Source of the DNA: Anaerolineales bacterium
GTDB taxonomy: Bacteria; Chloroflexota; Anaerolineae; Anaerolineales; UBA4823
Assembly (NCBI GenBank): GCA_020061105.1
Contig: JAGUYW010000024.1
Location: forward strand, 1 to 62,129
DNA length: 62,129 nt
Direction: 5' to 3'
This document shows, piece after piece, positions 7,605-15,807 of this stretch (the stretch's first letter is position 1; each line of letters starts with the position of its first letter). Below the pieces are notes generated by a model. It worked only from the letters and a program-made list of their open reading frames with translations, was not told the origin of the DNA and searched no databases. The position numbers were made by a program, and so were the translations under genes.

Positions 7605-10148
7605 TTATGCCTGCCCATAGCCAGGCAGTTCAATAGTCTGCCCATTCACTTCAACCAGATGGTAAGGCATCCAGGCGATGCCGAATAGATCAAGCAGCAC
7701 ATCCTTCTTCAATGGCACGATGGAAATTTCATCGACCTGGTTGCTTGCATCATTCCAACGCCGGGTCACATTTTCTAAGGCCTGCGCTTTTTCTTTCTCG
7801 ATCTGGCTGATCTGGCGTTTGAAGTCGGCAATGGCGGCTTTGGATTCCTCTACGTTGGCCTTGGCTTGCTCGGTCAGGCGGCGTTTTGACAGTGAGCTGG
7901 ATAGACGCCGGCTGCTGCGCTTTCCTCCAAACAGGCCCAGCACGTTTTCGGCGTGCGTGCCCATCTCTTCCAATTTGCGTTGGCTATGGCGTGTTTCGTC
8001 TTCGGAAAGTTCGCGCTCTTCACGTTGCAGCCTGGTCTGAATAGTGGCGATCCGCTTGTCGAAAGTATCGGCTGTTTTGGTGATTTCAGCATCGCGCTGC
8101 TGGCGCGCAGCCTCGGCGCACATCTGCAGGAAATTGGCCTGGGTTACATCTGGCCCGGCATACACCTTCAGGGTCTCATTCGCACGCACGGTGATCTGCC
8201 CAGATCGGAAAGCCCAATCATGGAAATCTTTTTTCATCGTACTCATGATACGGGTGTCGGAAAAAGGCGCTTCTAAGGCGGCGAACAGCGCTCCTGGAGC
8301 TGGCGTGTCATCCAGGCTGTATGGATCCAATGTTGCAGCCGGGAAATTTTCCCACCGTATCACGCCCCGCCGGTCTGGCGATAGCACCAAGCACACACGA
8401 AACTGTTCGGTATCCAGGTTATATCTGCGATTCAGGAAGCGAATGTGCGCCTGCCCTAAGATCACCGGGCGATACAACAACCCCTGTGTCTGCGTTTGCC
8501 CGCTGTAGCTCTGCCCGGAGGCTCTCAATGCCTGGCTGAAGGTCAGGTTGTTAGGCAAAATATATTCTGCCACCCCGGTTGGGACTGCCGGGCGGGTCAT
8601 CGACCCTGGAGCGGATGGCGTTTGGGGTGGGCGCTGTGGGGCTGCGCTGACCGCTGGTGCGGCCTGGTACCCGGCTGCCGCTTGCGATGCGGCTGGTCTC
8701 GGTTTGGCAGCCACGGGCTGTGTATCGCTCAAAGTTGTGGTCTCGCCGGATGCATGAAGCTGGTTGAGGGCGGGGATCTGTGTCCTGGTGAGCGGGCCAG
8801 CCAGGTAATTCATCACCCAGCGCGTTTGGAACAACGTACCGCTGCCTCTATGGACATTGTGCATCAAAAAGACTCGCTTCCCCAACGTAGAAATTAAGCG
8901 ATCGTACATACCACGATCCATGTCTCCGGAGGCGGCGCCTTGCAATCCATCCAACAGCCGCTGCTTGTCTTTATCGGTTTGCAGTTTGCCGATCATCCAG
9001 GTGCCGGCGTTGGAAAGGGCTTTGTAATCGATATCGACCGGGTTTTGCGTGGCCAGCACCATCCCAACGCCAAAGGCGCGCGCCTGCTTGAGCATGCGCA
9101 GGATAGTTTGTTTGGCCGGCGGGTTGCTGACTGGCGGCAGATAGCCGAAGATTTCGTCGAAATAAACCAGAGCGCGCAGCGTTGTGGAGCCGCTTTGCGT
9201 GCGCATCCAGCCTTCTATTGCTGCATACAGCAGCGCTACAAAAAACATCCTTTCCGTTTCGTTGAGGTGAGCAATATAAAATACGCTATGGCGCGGCCGC
9301 CCATCGCGAGTGTACAACAGGCTCGGGATATTCAACGGCTCCCCATTGATCCAGGATTGAAAAGCTGGCGCTGCCAGGATATTATTGAGCGTCATCGCAA
9401 GCCCGAAACGGTCTTTCTCTGGGAAGAAGGTGTTGACATCGAAAACGCCCAGTTTCGAGAAGGGCGGCGATTGGGTTTGCAGAATCAACTCGCTTAAATC
9501 CAGATCATGCCCCTGGCTCCAGGCATGTTCGAAGATATTGGACAGCAGGATATGTTCACGCGAGCGCACCGGGTCGATATCGGAAAGGCCGACCAGCCCT
9601 AACAAGGCAGTCACCGTTCCGGAGATTTTCTCTCTTAACACTTCACGGTTGCTCTCCCAGGGGATTTCAGGCGCTTTCAAGGATGCCAGGATGCTTACCG
9701 GCGCGCCAGAGTCAGAGCCAGGTGTGAACACCTGGAACTGGGCGGACTTTTCCAGCGCCAGGATGCGCTCTGGTTCGATCCCCCACTGCTGCAAGCCCTT
9801 TCTCCACGTCTCGGCGGTTTCCACAGCAGATTGCTCAACGGTTTTCCCCTCCCGGCGCGCCTGGTCGGTGTTAATCCAGGGTTGGAAATCGCTGGGCAGC
9901 AAGTTAGGGAAGTGCAGCAGCAGGTTGGTCAGATCGCCTTTGGGGTCGATCAATAGAGCCGGGATATTTCTGAGGGCGGCTTCTTCGAGCATACCAATGC
10001 ACAAGCCGGTCTTGCCCGATCCAGTCATGCCAACCACCACGGCATGGGTAGTCAGGTCATCCGCATCGTAAAGCAGGGGCTGATCGCTGACCTTGCTGGT
10101 TGATGAGTCAAAAATTCGACCCAGGTAAAATTTCTTTTGATTATCCAT
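7605..10148 (-). CDS. HerA/FtsK-superfamily ATPase with C-terminal coiled coils
   Basis: An 847-residue protein. Walker A GMTGSGKT is at 40-47 and a second phosphate-contact LLIDPKGD at 66-72. Walker B ALVYFDE is at 327-332, followed by VLATQNP at 364-370, an order typical of HerA/DUF87 hexameric pumps. A Pro/Ala-rich linker (475-520) separates the motor from a C-terminal part with two strongly charged helical stretches (about 675-735 and 755-805), probably coiled coils. No membrane segment is seen. HerA-family ATPases usually translocate DNA, and here no NurA or other nuclease partner adjoins. It is the last gene of an eight-gene array with zinc-ribbon and membrane proteins, so a non-DNA substrate is possible. 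The ATPase call is firm; the role is unknown. Confidence 0.8.
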   Translation of the reverse strand: MDNQKKFYLGRIFDSSTSKVSDQPLLYDADDLTTHAVVVGMTGSGKTGLCIGMLEEAALRNIPALLIDPKGDLTNLLLHFPNLLPSDFQPWINTDQARREGKTVEQSAVETAETWRKGLQQWGIEPERILALEKSAQFQVFTPGSDSGAPVSILASLKAPEIPWESNREVLREKISGTVTALLGLVGLSDIDPVRSREHILLSNIFEHAWSQGHDLDLSELILQTQSPPFSKLGVFDVNTFFPEKDRFGLAMTLNNILAAPAFQSWINGEPLNIPSLLYTRDGRPRHSVFYIAHLNETERMFFVALLYAAIEGWMRTQSGSTTLRALVYFDEIFGYLPPVSNPPAKQTILRMLKQARAFGVGMVLATQNPVDIDYKALSNAGTWMIGKLQTDKDKQRLLDGLQGAASGDMDRGMYDRLISTLGKRVFLMHNVHRGSGTLFQTRWVMNYLAGPLTRTQIPALNQLHASGETTTLSDTQPVAAKPRPAASQAAAGYQAAPAVSAAPQRPPQTPSAPGSMTRPAVPTGVAEYILPNNLTFSQALRASGQSYSGQTQTQGLLYRPVILGQAHIRFLNRRYNLDTEQFRVCLVLSPDRRGVIRWENFPAATLDPYSLDDTPAPGALFAALEAPFSDTRIMSTMKKDFHDWAFRSGQITVRANETLKVYAGPDVTQANFLQMCAEAARQQRDAEITKTADTFDKRIATIQTRLQREERELSEDETRHSQRKLEEMGTHAENVLGLFGGKRSSRRLSSSLSKRRLTEQAKANVEESKAAIADFKRQISQIEKEKAQALENVTRRWNDASNQVDEISIVPLKKDVLLDLFGIAWMPYHLVEVNGQTIELPGYGQA

Positions 10149-10159
10149 TTTTCCATCCT

Positions 10160-10495
10160 TTAAGGGCGAATTACCATGATCAAGAATAACAAACTGGAAA
10201 TTAAAGCGCCCATAAATATGATCGCGGGAGTAGGGTTGTTCTGCTCAACCGATTCCTGGCGAATTTCTTCTAAAGAGTTGAAGCCTAATAATCGTAACAC
10301 AGCCCAGACAAATAATCCACAAATGATTGCGATAATCGGCCCCCAAAAAGCAATCATGCTCAAGATCACTGGTAGGCGAGCTACAAACGCCTGCCACGAG
10401 GCTGGCGCAATCAGAAATGCCAACACCTGTCCAATCACCAATAATGTTACAAAGAAACCGCCAATCCGTAAAGCCCCACGCGAGAACTGGTTCAT
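10160..10495 (-). CDS. Small membrane protein, three predicted membrane segments
   Basis: A 111-residue hydrophobic protein that I do not recognise as a named family. Membrane segments lie near residues 10-32, 42-70 and 90-110, with a short polar stretch (NSLEEIRQESVEQNN) between the second and third. It lies 11 bases upstream of the HerA-like gene and 22 bases downstream of the DUF4178-like gene, so it is almost certainly in the same transcript. It may be a membrane anchor for that ATPase; this is inference from position only. Confidence 0.7.
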   Translation of the reverse strand: MNQFSRGALRIGGFFVTLLVIGQVLAFLIAPASWQAFVARLPVILSMIAFWGPIIAIICGLFVWAVLRLLGFNSLEEIRQESVEQNNPTPAIIFMGALISSLLFLIMVIRP

Positions 10496-10517
10496 TTCGC
10501 CTCCTCTTTCAACTCTA

Positions 10518-11243
10518 TCAGGCTAACTGGATATCTTCCTCTTTCAGTAAATAGCCGTTCCAGGCTGTATCTTGCCCGCCGCTTTCGTAGTCTTCGACAA
10601 CCAGGGCGCGCCCACCATCGCCGCTGGCATGGATAAAACGCCCAACGCTGCCAGGGCGGAAAAAGTTGGCTTCTCCTTCCGCTGCGCCGATACGAAATTT
10701 GCCGATATCGTCGATATGCCACATGGCAGGCGGGTAAGAGAAATAAACATCGGCGGTTTGGTCGCTCTGGGCAAACTGGCGTGCATACGGTTGAAAATGG
10801 CGTTGGATATCTGCATCCGATAATTCATCACGCCCTTCGAGCAGGTAAAAACGGTTTTGCCAGTTGAGCAAATAAACGCCGCCTTCTAGCAAAAATCCCA
10901 AGAATGTATTGCCGGTTGGCGTCCATGGGACTTGCGCGCCGCGCGAACGCTGCCATAGCTCAATGTAATGCACCCGTCCGAGGACATGCGCCAGCGTAAG
11001 GCCGCGCAGAGGATATTGGATAGCAATACGCTGCCCGATCTCAATCCAGTCCAACTTCATGCTAGGAGAAGTCGCCGTTGACGCTGCCATGTTGCTGCTT
11101 ACAAAACCTGACCGGGTGGCGCCTTGTGTGGCCATTCTTGTCTTTGCCGGGCGCCCCCGGTCCTGATCGTTCTCTGGTGAAAATAACTGGATCAGACCAA
11201 TGATGAACAAAGCCATACTTGCCATGAATAAAAAGCTGCTCAT
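10518..11243 (-). CDS. Membrane-anchored protein with DUF4178-like region
   Basis: A 241-residue protein with an N-terminal membrane segment (residues 3-21), a polar linker, and a beta-rich domain from about residue 60. It contains WIEIGQRIAIQYPLRGL, FLLEGGVYLLNWQNRFYLLEGRD and DIGKFRIGAAEGE. The pattern of a GxR turn, a Trp/Tyr-rich strand, an acidic turn and a closing WNGY strand resembles DUF4178, often found beside zinc-ribbon and PspA-type genes. I base this on recall of the pattern, not on a profile search. No catalytic motif is visible. It sits between the repeat lipoprotein and the small membrane protein with short gaps on both sides. Confidence 0.65.
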   Translation of the reverse strand: MSSFLFMASMALFIIGLIQLFSPENDQDRGRPAKTRMATQGATRSGFVSSNMAASTATSPSMKLDWIEIGQRIAIQYPLRGLTLAHVLGRVHYIELWQRSRGAQVPWTPTGNTFLGFLLEGGVYLLNWQNRFYLLEGRDELSDADIQRHFQPYARQFAQSDQTADVYFSYPPAMWHIDDIGKFRIGAAEGEANFFRPGSVGRFIHASGDGGRALVVEDYESGGQDTAWNGYLLKEEDIQLA

Positions 11244-11261
11244 TGTTCTCTCACTTGCATC

Positions 11262-11621
11262 TTACCATGAACCGCTGTCGCTGCCGCCTGAATCCCAACT
11301 ACCGCTGTCACTGCCGCCCGAGTCCCAGCTGCCGCTGTCGCTGCCCCAGTCCCAACTGCCACTGTCGCTGCCTGAACTGCTGCTCCAATCCCAACTGCCG
11401 CTATCGCTGCTGTCGCCCCAGTTCCATCCGCCGCCGTCGCTGTCAGAACTACCGCTCCATGGCCAGTTCCAACCGCTGTCGCTGGCCGAAGAATCCCCCG
11501 CCTCGGAAGAGCTGCTCGGTAAGGAAGAAACAAAATTTTGAAAATTTGCGCTGGTTACACAAGAAAGCAGCAACAAGATTATCGCCCAAATAAAATATGG
11601 CTTGGCGCGGCGGAAATTCAT
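11262..11621 (-). CDS. Ser/Asp/Gly/Trp-repeat putative lipoprotein
   Basis: A 119-residue protein. A hydrophobic signal ends in LLLLSC (Cys21, plausible lipobox). Almost everything after residue 35 is Ser, Asp, Gly and Trp arranged in repeats of the type SDSGSWDxGG, with a dozen tryptophans. Two adjacent 30-base units (11281-11310 and 11311-11340) differ at five bases, all at third codon positions, which argues for selection on the protein. It could be a flexible, adhesive or ion-binding surface tail. It lies 5 bases downstream of the phospholipase-D gene in the same array. No homologous family is recognised. Confidence 0.72.
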   Translation of the reverse strand: MNFRRAKPYFIWAIILLLLSCVTSANFQNFVSSLPSSSSEAGDSSASDSGWNWPWSGSSDSDGGGWNWGDSSDSGSWDWSSSSGSDSGSWDWGSDSGSWDSGGSDSGSWDSGGSDSGSW

Positions 11622-11626
11622 AGCAA

Positions 11627-12739
11627 TTACCTGGCCTCTCTCAAGATACGCTCGAATTCCTGTAAATACAAACTGGCAATATCCTCGCCGTGCAGGATCA
11701 GCACGTTTTCATCATTGCGCGTTTCAGCGCTGTAAGAAAAATTATACGAGCCGGTGATCACTAGCTTACCATCGATGATGATCACCTTGTGGTGCATCGA
11801 GCGCGAGTTGCCATCCAGGCGCACATCCAGCCCGGCGTTGACAAAATTTTCGAAATCACCACCAATATTGGTTTCTACCTGGCGGCTTTCCATCACCCCC
11901 TGCACCTTTACGCCGCTGCGGGCGCGCTCGATGATCGCCGCGGCCAGTTCGTCCGCTGTAAAGGAAAATGCCATGAAGCGGATGCTCTGCCGGGCTGTTT
12001 TGAGTAATTCAACGATCCGTTTCTGAGCGCCATCGTCGGGGGAGAAGAATACCTCTACGGTGACGCCATCTTGCATAAGAGATGGGAAGGGCGTATTGGC
12101 GGGCGATCCAGGTCCGAAGCGCTTGTCAACAAACATTTCCTCGAATTCTACGATGTAATTTTGCGCTAGCTTGGAAGAACGCAACCGCAGCAGGTTGTTA
12201 TCGTTGAAGTAGGCGCCGTTGACCGTGAAATTCATCGAGCCTGTCCATACCTCCTGGCGGTCGATGACAAAGAATTTGTTGTGCATCAAGCCGTCTTGGC
12301 GGTCATCGCGCACCTCAATGCCAGCCTTGATTAAAGCCTGCATTTCAGGCCGCTCCAGGTTGTCGGTTTCTGTAACGATGCGCACACTGAGGCCACGCTT
12401 GTGGGCGTCGAGCAGCGCGTTGCGGATGCTCCATAAGTCCAGGTCGTAAATCGCTGCATCCACGCTGACCCGGGCGGCGCGAATGGCCTGCGCCAGGGGC
12501 TCATCACAGCCGCCGCGCAGGGTGCGAGCCTCAGGCGCTTTTGGGTTCGTGAAACACACCTCTATCCAGGGGCTGGCTGGCGGTGCAGCTTGAGTCGAGC
12601 CTGGCTGGGTACCTGTGGCAGGAGCGCGCAGGTTTCCGTCACAGGCGACAGCCAGGAACAACACCAGTGTCAACAGCCACAGGCGCCAGTAACGAGCGAG
12701 ATTGGGCGGCGTTCGAACGGTTCGCTTAGCAGGAGGCAT
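11627..12739 (-). CDS. Phospholipase D-like lipoprotein with two HKD motifs
   Basis: A 370-residue protein with a basic N terminus, a hydrophobic stretch and an AVAC lipobox, predicting an exported, membrane-tethered protein. Both PLD catalytic motifs are present: HNKFFVIDRQ...GSMNFT in the first half and HHKVIIIDGK...GSYNFS in the second. It is therefore a complete bilobed enzyme. Substrates in this superfamily include phospholipids and nucleic acids; an extracytoplasmic anchor favours a lipid, cell-wall or external-DNA substrate. I use the internal ATG at 12737-12739, because a longer reading would overlap the upstream gene and hide the signal peptide. The preceding gene stops 7 bases before. 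Confidence 0.85.
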   Translation of the reverse strand: MPPAKRTVRTPPNLARYWRLWLLTLVLFLAVACDGNLRAPATGTQPGSTQAAPPASPWIEVCFTNPKAPEARTLRGGCDEPLAQAIRAARVSVDAAIYDLDLWSIRNALLDAHKRGLSVRIVTETDNLERPEMQALIKAGIEVRDDRQDGLMHNKFFVIDRQEVWTGSMNFTVNGAYFNDNNLLRLRSSKLAQNYIVEFEEMFVDKRFGPGSPANTPFPSLMQDGVTVEVFFSPDDGAQKRIVELLKTARQSIRFMAFSFTADELAAAIIERARSGVKVQGVMESRQVETNIGGDFENFVNAGLDVRLDGNSRSMHHKVIIIDGKLVITGSYNFSYSAETRNDENVLILHGEDIASLYLQEFERILREAR

Positions 12740-12746
12740 GGCAGAT

Positions 12747-13289
12747 TTACGGAAGGATCCACAAAACAGGATCGGATAACTGGACAGAGAAATCAACCTT
12801 CTTCAATTTGTCTTTCCGGGCGGCTTCAACGGCCATCACAATAAACTCTGCCGCCGCGGGAATATTCTGGGCTGCCAGGGTGACCGCTTCGAAAGGCGCA
12901 GCCGGGCTTTTATCGAGCGCTGGCGGCTGCTGCAGGCGTTGGGTGGCATCCTTAAGCAGTTCTTCGAGCGAGCATGAAAAAGCCGGTATAAAAAAGCGCC
13001 GTGGTTGGCTCCAGAATTGTTCCGCCTCATCGCTTTCGCGGCGCCCGCCTGAATAAGCCTGGCGGCGTAACTGCACCTGCCCCTCGACCACCCAATAAGG
13101 CTTACCGCGTTGTTGTGGGGCTATATTGCCAGCATAATAGACTTCCAATGGAGTCAGCCCAGACGCTTCATCCAATTGCAAACCCTGACTGCATTGGGCG
13201 CATACCCAGGCCGTCTCGCCGGGCTCTGCCGGCGCGGGTGTACTGCAGCGCACGCAGACCAGGGGGATTAAGTGTACCGGTTGATCCAT
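12747..13289 (-). CDS. Zinc-ribbon protein (third of three related, shortest)
   Basis: A 180-residue protein with an N-terminal four-cysteine zinc ribbon (Cys12, Cys15, Cys30, Cys33). A Trp/Phe-rich domain (PYWVVEGQ, FWSQPRRFFIPAFSC) and an alpha/beta tail follow. Unlike its two upstream neighbours it has no membrane segment, so it is probably cytosolic. The FxPxF-like pattern recurs in all three zinc-ribbon proteins here, which suggests a shared domain after the ribbon. It overlaps the upstream gene by 22 bases, implying coupled translation. Function unknown. Confidence 0.7.
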   Translation of the reverse strand: MDQPVHLIPLVCVRCSTPAPAEPGETAWVCAQCSQGLQLDEASGLTPLEVYYAGNIAPQQRGKPYWVVEGQVQLRRQAYSGGRRESDEAEQFWSQPRRFFIPAFSCSLEELLKDATQRLQQPPALDKSPAAPFEAVTLAAQNIPAAAEFIVMAVEAARKDKLKKVDFSVQLSDPVLWILP

Positions 13290-14329
13290 TCTTCGACATC
13301 CTTCACTTTGGTGATCATTTCGAGCGGGTTTTCGACATTTTGTAGGGCTGTTTTACCACCGGAGCGGTATTCGTATTGTTCGCCATAACGAAAGGCGCGG
13401 TAGGCCGCCAACATCAGTCCCAGGCCGATTATGAAAACCACCCCGGCGCCCCAGATTACGTCTGAATCGCTGTCAGCAAATAGATAGAGCAGCAGGGAAG
13501 CCACATCAACTGCCAGGAAGGCTCCGATTGCCATCCCGAGCACCAGCACCGCAGCCCGGTAAAGGGTATTGCCAGGCGCTTTTCCATATAACACCTTGCC
13601 GCTGTGTCCGTCGACCACCACCTGGAATGAGCGCCCACGATACAGGTAGCGCATCACCCACAGCGGATGGTAAACCAGCGCCATGCGTTGGCGCAAGACG
13701 CGCACAAAAACCTGCGCCAGGCGATCCAGCCCGGCGCGCTGGCGCACCTGATTTTGAAACTGCCCCTCGGCCTGGGCGCGCGCTTCGCTTTCCGATCCTA
13801 CCGGCTCGAAGACGATCCCAGTCAGGTGCAATTGATCAGGGTCGAAAGGCTGCAAGTCCTGGCTGACCACAGGGACCTGGTTGACGCCAAATTCTCCTAC
13901 ATCACAGGCAGCGCCATTCCAGGTCATCTCTTGCACTACGCGCACCTCGCGCGGTTCATAGCGTTTGTTGTCGCCGCTGCCGACGCGCTTTTCGCCGAAC
14001 ACCCAGGCCGCCACACGCCCCCACACTGTCCAGAAAGGCAGGTGCACTAGAAAGATTTCATCTAACTTCGCTCGCCCGGCTGCGTCGCTGGCAATCGCCA
14101 GGTTGCTTTTCAAAAACTGCCTCATGGTGCTCATAGCGTTTTCGCGAGGTGTTTTTTGCGCCACCTGGTAGCGCAGCAAGCCGCGTTCACCGTGAACCAG
14201 CGAGCGCATCTCACAGTATGGGCATTTCACCACGATCTGACCTTCGGGAATGGACACCATGCCCCCGCAATTCGGGCAGTTCAATCCGTGCAGGCCGTCA
14301 GCTTTGTTTTCCGGTAAGATCTCGCTCAT
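13268..14329 (-). CDS. Zinc-ribbon membrane protein (second of three)
   Basis: A 353-residue protein with a zinc ribbon (Cys18, Cys21, Cys36, Cys39), then a soluble domain with LPFWTVWG and LVYHPLWVMRYLYRGRS...DGHSGKVLYGK. Two membrane segments follow near the C terminus (about 265-295 and 300-325), and a short cytosolic tail ends the protein. The 'VHxPLW...Y...G.V' segment recurs in the next zinc-ribbon protein upstream, so the two are probably tandem paralogues. Similar proteins are sometimes labelled 'PriA-like' because of the ribbon alone; there is no helicase here. It overlaps both neighbours (4 bases upstream, 22 downstream). Confidence 0.72.
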   Translation of the reverse strand: MSEILPENKADGLHGLNCPNCGGMVSIPEGQIVVKCPYCEMRSLVHGERGLLRYQVAQKTPRENAMSTMRQFLKSNLAIASDAAGRAKLDEIFLVHLPFWTVWGRVAAWVFGEKRVGSGDNKRYEPREVRVVQEMTWNGAACDVGEFGVNQVPVVSQDLQPFDPDQLHLTGIVFEPVGSESEARAQAEGQFQNQVRQRAGLDRLAQVFVRVLRQRMALVYHPLWVMRYLYRGRSFQVVVDGHSGKVLYGKAPGNTLYRAAVLVLGMAIGAFLAVDVASLLLYLFADSDSDVIWGAGVVFIIGLGLMLAAYRAFRYGEQYEYRSGGKTALQNVENPLEMITKVKDVEEWINRYT

Positions 14330-15135
14330 ACTTTAGCCGCCACCCATGCAGCCAACGCAAATAATAACGGCGCCGCTACGATCCCAGCCCCGCTGCATGC
14401 CAGAAAGCCTGCCATCGCGCCCTCTCCGTCACCCATTAGAGCCCCTATCACAGGAAATGTCGCCAGGCATAGGAAAACGACCGCCGCCAGCCCACCGACC
14501 ATCATATACGGCGCCTCGGCTTTAGCGGGGAATATATTGGCAAATACCTGTCCAGTAGCAGCCTCGATTAGTGCGGTGTAACCAGTATTTTGGAATGAAT
14601 ATTTGCAGGTAAACAGAGGGATATGCACCAGCGCCTGTTCCGCAATCTCCTTGGTAGAGATTTGGCGCTGTGCCAACCACCCCACGGCAGCCTGCAAAGG
14701 CACCGTGGGCATATGCGCCTGAGAATCCAGTCCTTCGTCATATTTGCGTAAATCGCCGGCTGGCAGGCGCACATGGCGAATTTCGCTCACCGATGTCGCC
14801 GAGGCCAGTTCCAGGATGATTTCCTCTTTGCCTTGCGGCGTGCGGCGCTTGAAATACCACACCGGGAAGTATTCGAAAGTTATGCTGATCAGGCGCGCCT
14901 TCTTGTCCAGGTCTTTTACGGTCTGGTTGCCAGCCATCCAGCGCGCCAGCGCGGCGCGGGCTTTGGGTTCATCGAGCGTAGGCGCCAGGTACCAGTGAAA
15001 GACCACGCGCGATTTATCGAGGTAAACCGCCGAACTGCAATACGGGCAGGTCAGGAAGATCTGCCCCTGGTCAGGATGGAGTTCACCCCCGCATTGCGTA
15101 CATGAAATCGTTTGGACCGGTAAAGATGTCTCCAT
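14326..15135 (-). CDS. Zinc-ribbon membrane protein (first of three)
   Basis: A 269-residue protein that opens the minus-strand array. It has a zinc ribbon (two CxxC pairs, CTQCGG and CPYCSS, at about 12-33), a middle domain with EYFPVWYFKRR and LVHIPLFTCKYSF...ATGQVFAN, and two or three membrane segments at the C terminus. It is paralogous in layout to the following gene. An extended -10 (TGCTATAAT) lies about 45 bases upstream on the minus strand, and the 4-base overlap with the next gene suggests tight co-translation. The protein is probably a cytosol-facing scaffold anchored in the inner membrane; this is inferred from topology only. Confidence 0.72.
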   Translation of the reverse strand: METSLPVQTISCTQCGGELHPDQGQIFLTCPYCSSAVYLDKSRVVFHWYLAPTLDEPKARAALARWMAGNQTVKDLDKKARLISITFEYFPVWYFKRRTPQGKEEIILELASATSVSEIRHVRLPAGDLRKYDEGLDSQAHMPTVPLQAAVGWLAQRQISTKEIAEQALVHIPLFTCKYSFQNTGYTALIEAATGQVFANIFPAKAEAPYMMVGGLAAVVFLCLATFPVIGALMGDGEGAMAGFLACSGAGIVAAPLLFALAAWVAAKV

Positions 15136-15177
15136 GAGATTCGTGTCAACTCATTTTCTGAATTCGCTGCAATCCAG

Positions 15178-15186
15178 ATTATAGCA
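15178..15186 (-). promoter_or_regulatory. Extended -10 promoter of the zinc-ribbon/PLD/HerA-like array
   Basis: The minus strand reads TGCTATAAT. The start site would be near 15171, giving a leader of about 35 bases to the ATG at 15133-15135. No convincing -35 is seen. It is the only strong promoter I find for the following eight genes. Confidence 0.6.
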
Positions 15187-15219
15187 GAAATCGGAGCGAG
15201 TCTATCCTGAACAATTTTA

Positions 15220-15228
15220 TGATAAACT
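15220..15228 (+). promoter_or_regulatory. Extended -10 promoter of apt
   Basis: TGATAAACT is the same nonamer as in the nuo promoter. The predicted start is near 15235. GAGGAG (15236-15241) is close to that start and 11 bases from ATG 15253. It is divergent from the minus-strand zinc-ribbon array. Confidence 0.5.
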
Positions 15229-15252
15229 TTGCGCCGAGGAGATCAACCATCT

Positions 15253-15807
15253 ATGACGACGATACGCGAAACCTATCCGGTCGAAGTAGCTGGCGTAAAG
15301 CGCCAGTTGCCTTTGTTCGAAGTGGCCCCCGGCGTGCGCATTGCGGTGCTCAACATCCTAGGGGATACCCAACTGGTGCAAGCTTGCGCCAAAGCTCTGG
15401 CGCAGCGCCTGGATGGCGCCGCTTACGATATCCTGGTCACAGCCGAAGCGAAGAGCATCCCCCTGGCGCATGCCCTGGCAGTGGAGACCAACAAGCCCTA
15501 TGTCGTGCTGCGCAAGGTATATAAGCCTTACATGGGTGTGGCTTTGTCGGCCGAGACCTTATCGATTACCACTGGGCAGCCGCAAACGCTGTACCTGGAT
15601 GAAAAAGATCACAATCTGGTGCGCGGCAAGCGGATAGTGGTTATGGATGATGTGATCAGCACTGGATCTACTTTGAAAGGCATGCGCATGGTGATGCAAA
15701 AGGCCGGCGCCGAGGTGGTCTTAGAAGCTGGCATCTTCACCGAAGGCGACCGCGACCAGTGGAACCACATCGTTGCGCTGGGGCACCTGCCGGTTTTTAT
15801 TGGTTAG
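15253..15807 (+). CDS. apt: Adenine phosphoribosyltransferase-type purine salvage enzyme
   Basis: A 184-residue type I phosphoribosyltransferase. The PRPP-binding loop VVMDDVISTGST (about 130-141) is intact, preceded by TAEAKSIPLAHALA and the KPYVVLRK strand seen in adenine phosphoribosyltransferases. The reaction converts adenine plus PRPP to AMP. Other purine or xanthine transferases share this fold, so the base specificity is probable rather than certain. ATG 15253 has GAGGAG upstream and is preferred over the ATG at 15229. The stop overlaps the convergent methyltransferase gene by 11 bases. Confidence 0.78.
   Translation: MTTIRETYPVEVAGVKRQLPLFEVAPGVRIAVLNILGDTQLVQACAKALAQRLDGAAYDILVTAEAKSIPLAHALAVETNKPYVVLRKVYKPYMGVALSAETLSITTGQPQTLYLDEKDHNLVRGKRIVVMDDVISTGSTLKGMRMVMQKAGAEVVLEAGIFTEGDRDQWNHIVALGHLPVFIG

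Noticed and set aside
7605-12739. HerA-type anti-phage defence system with the PLD protein as nuclease
   Set aside because: The PLD protein has a lipoprotein signal and should be outside the cytosol; no NurA, SIR2-like or DUF4297 partner is present.
13268-14329. 'PriA-like' replication-restart helicase
   Set aside because: Only the zinc ribbon resembles PriA. There is no Walker A or helicase motif, and there are two membrane segments.
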